The notes below the pieces were generated by a model. It was not told the DNA's origin, did no database searches, and saw nothing but the letters and a program-made list of their open reading frames with translations. This document shows, piece after piece, positions 49,398-59,700 of a DNA stretch of 64,000 nt (position 1 is the first letter of the stretch; the number at the start of each line of letters is the position of its first letter). The position numbers were made by a program, and so were the translations under genes. The stretch lies in contig VXAI01000035.1 in NCBI GenBank assembly GCA_013399305.1, forward strand, positions 2,960,166-3,024,165. Reading direction: 5' to 3'. Origin of the DNA: Rostratula benghalensis (Eukaryota > Chordata > Aves > Charadriiformes > Rostratulidae).

Positions 49398-51977
49398 GCC
49401 ATGATGAGCCACCTGCCAGATTCTCTATTCCCCTTCTAACACTTGCAGTTATGACCGCCTGGTACCAGGTACTGTGTGTCGTTGTCATCCTCCCCTGCCC
49501 CATGAAGTTATTCAAGAGGTAAGGTCAGCCCCATGCAGCAACACACAGCTGCAGAAACTGCCTCACCCACATATGGATGTACCCTCATTTATCCACAGAG
49601 ACATCTCTTGCAAAAAGCCCAAATTCAGAACTTCTTAACAAATTCCTCTTTGTTATCCTGATCACCACCAGAACTGATATTTCTTGAAGCAGCATGGCTT
49701 TTAGCTTAAGAGGAGCTGTGCTCCGACCACCAGCTTTTCTTCTAATGACTCTAATTACAAGAAAAGCAGCATTTTTGAAAACGTGTATGGTATAAAGTGT
49801 GTAGCACCCCGTGTTGTACCTATTTCTGACTAGCCAAAGCAGCAGGACTGAAACACAAAACTCAAGCAGAAGTTTAAAAAGAAAATCTGTGCTCCAAAAC
49901 CAAAGCATTCCCTCAAATTCCTGCAAGCCAGATCTGCTGAGTCAGGCATTGCTCTGCTTGCTGACTCCAGCTCTGGCAAATCTGTTTGCTTCTTTTACAG
50001 CAATGAAATGTGTTTTACTTTGCTTCTTTAAGAGTTCATATCTGAAAAAAAATTACATTAATTTACAAAAGAAAGTAAAGCTAAAAGCTACACCTACCAA
50101 CTTGACAGCATCTCCAGCTGTCAAATGATGACCACACTTACCGCAGCTGGAAAAAAAAAAAAAGAAAACAAAACCAAAAACCAAAAGCTGCAAAGGGAAG
50201 AACAACCCTCCTGAGCATCTGAGCATCTTAACATCTAAAGCTGAAATTTCCTCCGATGTGAACTAGGAGTTAGGCAAAAAGTAAGTAACAGAACTTACAG
50301 GTAACATCAAAATCTGCTGCTACTTCATCATAATGAACAGGGCAAATTAATTCTGTCCACTGTGGAACTTATTTATTCAAAGTTATCCGATTCTAGGACT
50401 GCAGAATGTAAATGGGGTGTTCAGAATTTTTAGAAAAGCACCCACACCCACTACACACCCCACCTTTTCCAGAAATAGGAACATCAGAAAGGGTATTACA
50501 TCATATCTAAAAAAAATTCTCAGCCAAGTTATTACACAAAGAAGGTGCTGAAAGTGAAGGAGTAACACAAGGTAAATGTCTAAATAAGACACTACCTGTG
50601 TCAGATGGGGTAAATACACCACTTTCTACTTTACTCAGCTTCTTAAATACTGCAGGAGAAACAGAAAATGGACCAGTTCTTTTACTTCCAAGCAGAGAAA
50701 GTAGACTGTGCTAACTTCTGCATTACTCCCTCTACCTAACATCAATACTGGAACACCTACACTTAATCTGGGATTTTTTTGTTATAATGACATCATACTT
50801 GTAACTGCCCAGACATTAAAGTCCTGTACAAACCTAGAGATTTCTCTGAAAGCCACGGTCTCAGACTTGGATATTCTTCTTCTTGGTAGCAACCAAGTTC
50901 CAAAGTTATATTTGCACTTTTTGTAATATTCCTGTGCACTTCCTCTCCCCTTCCCCCCTGCTTAAAAAACTTATCTCAAGGTGCAGGTAAGCACATCTTA
51001 AACATTCATTGATAAGGATTACCATGATCCATGTTAGCTAATTTACACTTTAATTCACTTGTTCCGTTTGCTTCTTTAATTAAACAGCGGTCAAAAGATG
51101 TTGTGTCAGTTCTCAAAATTCTTGAAAAAGGCAAGTTCTTAGCTCTCCCCACAAGACACCTGCACAGTGCTCTTCTGGCAGTATCAGCGATGAGGAAAAA
51201 AGCTTGCTAAGGCAAGGGTGTATGTGCAACTCTGTGTAGAGGAACAAATTATTTTCCAAACAGAATTACTGCTGCAATCCTGTAATTCTCCTTTATTTTA
51301 ACCCACAAGCCAAATGGCAAGAATTTAGGAAAAAGCAGTGGCTGCAGTAAGTAAATATTAATTTGTAGAGAGGAAACGCTGCTTTCATTTGAGAGATACA
51401 ACTCCTACAATCCTTTGGGTAAGTCAATAAACAAGTACACAAGAGGAAAACCCATTCATATGTACCAGATTGAATAGGACTGAAAGTGCCTTACTCCACT
51501 GAAAACTTCTTAAAACACAAACTGAAGCCTTTGACAAGAAGATGAACAATGGGGTGATAAAAGTTGACTCGTTCAGGTATTAAAGGTGAGGGCTGAGGAC
51601 AAGAGTTGCAGGCAGGTCTGAACACCAAGTTGAAATTCAGTAAAAATAAAGCCATTCATATGGAATAATTAAAAATAAGTTTCAGCTTTACAGTGCAGAA
51701 ATAAGCATTGAGTTACCATGAAAGAAATGAGGCCCCAGTTTGAAGAGATCTAAGAAAACATCAGTTCAAAACTAGTAGAGATCAGAAAAGCAACTAGGGG
51801 AAGAAAAAATAAAAGCAGAAAATGCTCTTGTACCTTGAAAGCTTTTTAAGATATGAGAAGTGGAATGCAGCACACAGGAAGGATACAGGGATGGCCAAAA
51901 TATTAACAGGGTCTCTACATGTGACACAATTAAATAGGATGTCCTCTTCTTTAAGTTGTGAGGCACGAAGGTGACAG

Positions 51978-52008
51978 GGAGTGATTAAAATCGGGAGTGA
52001 TTAAAAGC
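51978..52008 (+). repeat. 16-bp tandem duplication beside a CR1
   Basis: Two copies of gggagtgattaaaa(tc) stand side by side about 55 bases before the 5' edge of the CR1 fragment at 52064. Confidence 0.8.
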
Positions 52009-52063
52009 TGTTCGCTGCTTCTTCCAGTAAAAAACCCAAAAACATCACCAAACCACAACCAAC

Positions 52064-52517
52064 CTCCAGCAGAGGGCCACAAAGATGATCAGAGAGACAG
52101 AGCACCTCTCCTATGAAGACAAGCTGAGGGAGCTGGGGTTCTTCAGCCTGGAGAAGAGAAGGCTCTGGGAGACCTTAGAGCAGCCTTCCAGTACCTGAAG
52201 GGAGCTACAGGAGAGCTGGGGAGGGACTCTTTGTCAGGAAGTGCAGTAGCAGAACAAGGGGTAATGGCTTTAAATTGGAAGAGGGGAGATTTAGATTAGA
52301 TACCAGAAAGAAATTCTTTCCTGTGAGGGTGGTGAGGCACTGGAACAGATTGCCCAGAGAAGCTGTGGCTGCCCCATCCCTGGAAGTGTTCAAGGCCAGG
52401 CTGGATGGGGCTTGGAGCAACCTGGTCTGGTGGGAGGTGTCCCTGCCCATGGCAGGGGGATTGGAACTTGATGACCTCTAAGGTCCCTTCCAACTCCAAC
52501 CATTCTAAGATTCTATG
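52064..52517 (+). mobile_element. CR1 LINE fragment, end of ORF2 and 3' UTR
   Basis: This is the only + strand CR1 here. The first part still reads like the end of CR1 ORF2 (RATKMIRETEHLSYEDK, then LRELGFFSLEKRRLW), then breaks. The rest is the 3' UTR, with ccctggaagtgttcaaggcc and ggtcccttccaactcc, ending in the terminal attctaagattctatg. It is 5' truncated as expected for target-primed insertion. Confidence 0.95.
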
Positions 52518-53538
52518 TCCCAAAAGCTATGAATGGTCAGAAAATGTCATGGGATAGACATGAGTCAGATTCGGTGTAGCTATTCTTACTGCTCAGCAAT
52601 CTGCTAACCATGCACACCACATCAGCAGAATGAATTGCACTGGCTCGTTTGTACCGATTTTAGTCAAAACAGGGAACTGAAAGTTTATGGATAAGTTCCT
52701 CAGCCACGGCCCACATATGTGAGAGGCTGAGATGTATGTAGTTTGAGATGTAGTTTGTGGAGTATCTGCTAACAAGGTCCAAGGAGGGAAAAATGAAGGA
52801 CTGCAGGAGCCATTCATAACAACCTGTACAAAATAGTCAATTCACTGCATTAACGTGAAATCCACACTTACAAATCTGAGGAAGCAACACACAGAGGAAC
52901 AGGAAAAGTATTTTTAATTTTCTATTAAACTTCCACCTAGAATACATTTTCCCAAAACAGAAGTAAAAGTTTTTCCATTACTGTTGAGAATTCCACAATT
53001 ATCAACACCAGATTTTCTCAGGAGAAAACAGGTAAAATGTTAGCTGTAACTCCTCTGTGCTCACCTGGCGAACCTAATTTTCTTTCAAGGTGAAGTATTA
53101 TCAAATCCCATGAATCTCAAAGCAAAGTTCTTGTTCCTACTTACCCCTGGATAATTTTTTTTTTTAATTCTGAAGTAGCAATAAGAAAAAGTATTTTATA
53201 GCAAATTCCTAAAGCCTATTCCGAAAAAAATGTTAGAGATCCCCTTTACAAGACCACGTTAATTTAAGCAGCAGCAAGTGTTAGAATGGAAGTCTGAAAG
53301 CATTTGTATGACCTGGTATTACAGCTTTTAAAAAATTAAACTCATTTAATTGATATGTCAAACTATTTATAACCTTCCTCACTCTCTTCCCAGCTAACCT
53401 GAAGAACAGTAAGCAGCCTCATTCAACTCCAAGTTTTATAAAACTTTTCATATTGATTAAAACAAACCACATACCATTTGTAAGAGTTAGTGACTCGAGC
53501 TTAGCCTAAAAATCTTTGCCATAGACAAACTGCTGGAA

Positions 53539-53544
53539 TTTATT
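53539..53544 (-). terminator. SCP2: Candidate SCP2 poly(A) signal
   Basis: Plus-strand tttatt reads AATAAA on the gene strand, about 135 bases after the stop codon. A longer 3' UTR ending further down is possible. Confidence 0.4.
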
Positions 53545-53679
53545 AACAGAATTAAGGTCTCTAACCACAGAATTTAGGTGAGAGAGGTCCAACCAAACCC
53601 AGCCTGTGCCATATTATTGATAATGTCTAGTTTCATTCTACTTTTTTCGTCAAGAATATCAAGTACTGACGTTTATGGC

Positions 53680-53775
53680 TCAAAGTTTAGCTTTGCCTGG
53701 CTGAAGCTGTAGATTCTGAAGTTTCATTGCCATGCCCATGTTCCCAGAAACCTTCAATTTGCCTTGAAAGAATGC
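53680..53775 (-). CDS. SCP2: SCP2 last exon with peroxisomal AKL signal
   Basis: A 96-bp exon with acceptor ctttttag. It reads [20 protein letters not shown] then [11 protein letters not shown] and TGA at 53682-53680. The C-terminal Ala-Lys-Leu is a type 1 peroxisomal targeting signal, shared by SCPx and pro-SCP2. Confidence 0.96.
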   Translation of the reverse strand, partial: AFFQGKLKVSGNMGMAMKLQNLQLQPGKAKL

Positions 53776-56700
53776 CTAAAAAGAAAGAAAGATAATTTGA
53801 AATATAATACATCACATCACCCCAAATGCACCCTTTCCAAAACTTAGGCACTATTACGTATATGCAGGACCTGGCCTGCAGTTTTGTAATTCCAAAGGTT
53901 CTTGCAAATACCTCACATTCATCAACAAACATATTTTCTGATGCCAGAAGGCAGAACAATAAACTGAGGAAGTTGTATGCTTGTTGTATTTACAATACTT
54001 AAGGAGAATAAATTTGGTATTGCTCGTTTCTTGGATTATTGTACTGATGGATCTGTATACAGATCAGGGCAGAACACTCCAGGGTTTGGTGATGTCAGTT
54101 CATAGAATTTAAGTTCACTATTTCCATTGAAGCAATAGTGATGAGAAAGCAGTAACGTACAGTAGATGCCACAACTCATTTCTTACTCAAATCCCCCTCA
54201 GCTATTACTGCTTTTGTTATTGACAAATCCAATTTTACAAATCTAGTTTTTAAAACAAACACGCTGAAGGTTTGGGGTTTTTCCTGCAGACCCTGTAAAG
54301 AGATGAACTGCATGCACTCAGATATCCAAGTTGTAGATGTAAAACTGCAATTGCTTCTAATTTCCTACATGTACCTTGCAACATGTCTATAATGTGTTTT
54401 ACCTTCAAACATCTAGACACACTTCAGCTTGTGAAAGTTGTTTACCTTGTGACTACCAGACCAAAAAATTAAGACTGTTACCCAGAGCTTTTCCAATTTA
54501 GAAGTATGGAACAGCAACTTAAAACTGACTTAAACACCTGGTTTATTTGTACACTAAGGCTGCTTTTGACACACTAAGGAATAAAAAAAAACTCCAGATA
54601 ATCATAGAAATTAAGATGGGCAGCCACTGAATGCCTATTTTTTCAGCATCAAGATTACTCCTTACACTAACGCCAGCTATGAGTGTAAAGCCCTCCAGAG
54701 GGCCAACATTCCTCCTTTCTTAAGTCATGTTACAAACACTAGTTTTCCCCTCTTCTCTGCAAACCAAGCACTATTATACCCCCTTCTGGATTATCTGTAG
54801 GATGACTGAGATAATGTGTATCTGTTCAGAAGAGTAGATGCCATCTTTTTTGATTAATCTTACTTTGGCTAATTTGTTTAGAGAAAGTCAAGAACTGTCA
54901 TTTTTCAGAGCAGCCATGGCAGTTATGGAGGAGGGAGTTTATTGAAATTATTTCAACTCAAACACACTCAAAACAAACAAATTAGTCCTTTTATCATCTC
55001 CTCTTTACTGTACTTACTGTCTGAGGATTCATTTTGCCAGTCATGAGAGCTAGCAGATCAGTGTCAGCCATTGTAATTGTGCAATCCGCCTTTTTATCTA
55101 GAAGGTAACAGTTAAACATGAGAATTCAAACAGAGCCATGTAACAGTAGTAGAAGCTGCAATTCTGTGAAGAACCTGTCAATGCTAGAGGGTAGCAAAAT
55201 GGTACCTGAACTACACACAAGTAAGGGACATTATAAAAATATCAGCAAGAGATCATGCAATAGCCAACAGGCATCCATGCCACCTGGTAGCACAGACCGT
55301 CCCAACACTGAAGACAGACAGACCTTTCTGAAAGGTGCTAAGCAAATTCACCCCTTGAAAAGAAATAATAATCTACTTTTAATCAGACAGAATGTTAATT
55401 GCAAGCACTGACAACCATCTTAAGCTTTATCATGCTTAAATTTGCTAGTATTGAGATTAACTCAGAAGAAGTGTGTTTTCTTTCCCCTGTGACACTCTGA
55501 AGATACTCATCACTGAAATTTCAAGCATTTCCTGCCCTCTCCTTCAACAGGAACAACATGTGCATTCTAAAAACACTCATTTGAATTAATACAAATCCAG
55601 GCATTTTTAGGATCCTCTTACCAGAAATAAGTGGAAAGATTATTTTAATAAGCTCTGATAAGCTAAAAATTGTACACATCAATTTCTACACTCATCTCAT
55701 TATTAAACTTAATTCTTTGAGAAAATGTTGCCCATACAAGTAGTTTTATTTTTGTAGTAACTTAGATCAGTGAGCTCCAAAACAAGTCCCCTGCTGTGTT
55801 TTTAATTAAAAAGTTGTATGATGCAGATTTGTGGATATTTGAGATTATGGGAATTTTTATTTACATTACTAGGATGCAAGACTTATGTGTCAGACCAGAC
55901 ATTTTCACAGCAAGAGTAAAAATTCTTTGTTCCCCACCACCACCCAAGTCTGTGGCTTATTTAGGTCTGCCTTTTTTAAAATGCAACTTGATGTCAGCTG
56001 GTATAGCACTGAAATTAGTCAATTTATTGCTTAACTTGCTGCAGAGAAGTAACTTGACAAGATAGACCAGCTTACCGCCTACTACTGTCTCCAACAAAGC
56101 AGCTACAAATTACATTCCTGGCCCAAATTTTAAGAGGTGAGAACAAGACCCCAGAAGTTTGAAATTTTTATTTAATTTTTCATTATATTCTGATTCCAGT
56201 AAGTAGTAGGAAGTTTAAAACTAAGGTAGCTCTACACCACTTCTGCTCATGCACTACAGCTTAAGCAGAATATAAGTTTATATTCTTCTCATTAGTTTCA
56301 TGTGTTTTCTGTGCAATGATATAATAAAATAGCGCTCACCTGAATTAACTGCCACAGAGCCTTTACCATTTTTCACATCTACTATCCAAGTTGCTTCTTT
56401 CCCACCAGGACCATCTTTTATTTTGAAGGCAAAGACTCCACCAATTTTCTTAACAAACTGCTCACCTTCCTGTAATGGTTATGGAATGTGGAAATTAGTC
56501 ATTTAATTCAAAATAATTTTAAAATAGTTTGAATTAAAGTAATTTTAAAACCTTTACCCTTTCTTCTAACACAGAAATATCTTCTCCCCTCTATTAGGCT
56601 TCATTTAAACAACATTTAGAAAAACATACCACAACAAAGCCCACAGAATATGGCTATCTACATTAAAGTCTATCAACTAAGAAAAATTACCACTCTCCTA

Positions 56701-59700
56701 AGAGTCTTGTCTTGATGTAAGTCAAGATGACAAAATGCGATTTCTTCTTCTAATCACACTTACAAATCAAGCAACAAACACAAAGTTTATTGTGTTAGTT
56801 AGCAAGCTCCTCAGATATAACCTAAAATTGCCTTTACTGAAATACCCTCAATGCAGGTAGGAATTGTCTGAAAAAATAATTTCAAATCATGGCACAGCAC
56901 AGAAATATTTCTGACACAGCAAAATTCAACGCTGTAACATCTGTTCCAATGAGAGGTGATTGATGCTCCTATACTCCCATTGGGTTTCACACATGTTCTG
57001 TCATAAATTAAAATCCCATTGTAGGTAAAAGTAGTCAAATACCTCTTGGAGCTTCTTTTCAATCTCTTTGAAGACCAAATGTGACTTAAATCCATCAACG
57101 GCTGCGCTGAGAGGCACAGCAGCAATGCGGCCGTTGCTGAAACGAAAACCCCATTTATTTACATACCTCTAATCACACTTTCAGCATTTTAAAATCATCA
57201 TTAATAGATCTAACAAACAAGCAAAAAAACAACTACATGGCAACACTTTAGCAATACAGAGCAACTATATGATATTGAAGTGAAGCTTACTCTCTGATGG
57301 GCACAACAATGTGAATTACAATCACTTCAAATATCTAGATGCTTTAGTGTGTACAGACAGAACACTAATTTTGTAATGAAAGTAGATAACTAATCTTGTT
57401 AAGATAAATCAGCAAATGCTATTGCCACACTCTGTGTGAAGAGAGAGCAGCATATGCACCATCTCAGAAAAATACCAACTTTTTTTTTTTTGGGGGGGGG
57501 GGGGGGGGCAAAACCAATCCCTTTTCCCCGCCCCCCCAATTCATGTGGGTGTCTCAACTGTCCCAAGAGGTACTATGCATTATTCCTGATTCTTTGGAGC
57601 AGTCATGCTGCACGGCCTGACAGCAGCCTGAAACCTAATTCTTCGTTTCTGCAGAGGCACCCAGATGCAAAGTCAAGTATAGAGATGTCGAAAGAAATGG
57701 CAATTCAAGCAGCAGGAAAGACAGGTTTACAATTATTACTACCTCTTGGCAGCAGAGTTCAAAACTGTGGTCAGGTTTGATATTGTTGGAGTGACAGAAT
57801 TGCTTAAGAAATGCTGCTAGAACTCACTTGTGTGGACTAAGGCCACCCTACAGATGCATGTTAGGGTAGCAATAGCAGGGACTGTCTCAGCTGAAGGAGC
57901 CACATCAATTTTGCTAATAAACTACGGCTGTACTAAAAGAATGTAAACTTGTTGGGGCATTTTTTTGACACCTTACAAAATTGTTTCAAAGACAAATCCA
58001 AAATGGATTAAGTCCTGCTGTCATTTGCCTTGATGTACATTCTTGGCAGCTCTTACTAAAGTCAGTGATTTCAGATCTAGCCTGTCATTAGTAAATCTGT
58101 GTGTGTTGCTGTAGAAAAATGGTATGAAATATCTTCACAAACATGAAATACCACCACCTCTCCCTTCATTACACAATACACAACACCATTCAGTTACATA
58201 AGTGGTGTCTGAACAGATTAGCGGCACTGTTTCGTCCCAAAGTCTGACAGACATTGGTGTAACTCCTCACGTCAGGTATCAAGAGAGAACTAAAGATTTT
58301 TAGGCTTCTCTAAGATGAAACTAGTATTGCTGAGATTTCTCTGGTTTGAGCTGTACCTAAGAAAAAAAATTTAAAATGCTTAATACCAAGGAAGGTGAAA
58401 TGAGCTGTAGCAAATTAGACCTAATTTCTTCAGAACAGGTATCATCTATACATGCATAGCTTTTCCTGACAGGAAGGCACTACTTCTAGTAGTACTTCAA
58501 AGTTAATTGTATACTAATAGCAACAGATTCCTTGTTCCACAAAAATCACAATATTTTTGAAGACAATGCAATGGCACATGGTATATTCCCTATAACAGTC
58601 TTTCCCCTCTGATTTAAAACTGTGTACCAACACCCACTGCCAAGTTTTGTGAGACATTTGAAGAGAATCAAAGAAAAGACATGATTATTTTTTTTCCTGT
58701 ATCACACCTATTTTCTTATACTGTCTAACTTCTTACACATTGTCACTTCTGATACTGCACCACAAAAAGTTACTGCTGCAGCCCTTCCAAGTTCAATTGC
58801 TTCTCTCATTACCTTTTCCACTGGTTATGCTGTCACCTTCCAGGAATAAGGTAGGCCTATCTAAAAGTGACATTAGTAATATGAGTTGGGAGAGGAATAT
58901 TTCTTTCTGGAAGTCCAGCACGTGATACTTGTACTGTTAGCAGGTTTTTATAGCAAATACAAAGTACTGGAATCAAGCTTTAAAACCAAAACCGTATTAC
59001 TCACAAAGAGTGGCTCAATCTTTCCAAGCAAAGTTAAAAGCAAGTGGAACTACGTATGAAAAAAAGGTCTCTCCTGAAATTCTAGTGTATCTACAAATTT
59101 TAAGTATTTCGTCTCACTTTCTGTCTGTCCTAGCAGATTGCAAGAAAGTTTCATAGTAGAGTTCTCCTCTCACTCCAAAGGACACTACAATTGTAAATTC
59201 TTTAGCCAGGACTGGATGAGTAACGTGCCTGAATTCTAATGAGCATTTAGAGTAGCACATATAACATATACAGCTGAAAGGAATTCCTCACAAAACCAAA
59301 CTACTAACAATTTCAACAATGAAAGCAGTGGGTATCTCTATTGCTGTGAACGTCTTGCTTTTTTTGAGAAGTCCCTATTTTCAATTAATTCACTTTAACA
59401 CAGCCTGTTTTGTTCTTGGAAGGTTGTGGGTTGTTTTTTGGGTTTTTTTTCATTTGTTGGCCTTTTTTCCTCCAAACATTAGACTTTTCCTTACAGAATC
59501 ACAGAATGATATGGGGTTAGAAAGGACCTCTGGATATCAGCCAGTCCAACCCCCCTGCCAGAGCAGGTTGCACAGGAACACGTCCTGGCAGGTTTTGAAT
59601 GTCTCTAGAGATGAGACTCCACCACCTCTCTGGCACAGGAAATTGTGCAAGCCATTTTTATGGGCCAGTTTGCTCTTTTCAGTAACTTATAACTCACAGT

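Larger units (their letters stand above)
43521..53538. other. Intergenic region between PODN and SCP2
   Basis: About 10 kb between the 5' end of PODN and the 3' end of SCP2, both on the - strand. It holds a (CA)n array, a run of A at 49380-49397, a 16-bp tandem repeat and one + strand CR1 piece. PODN promoter elements would be expected here, but none can be named with confidence. No protein-coding exon was recognised. Confidence 0.55.

Noticed and set aside
52205..52523. Open frames of 68-81 codons
   Set aside because: They are translations of the CR1 3' UTR, and the same words recur at 37530-37806, so they are repeat and not a gene.
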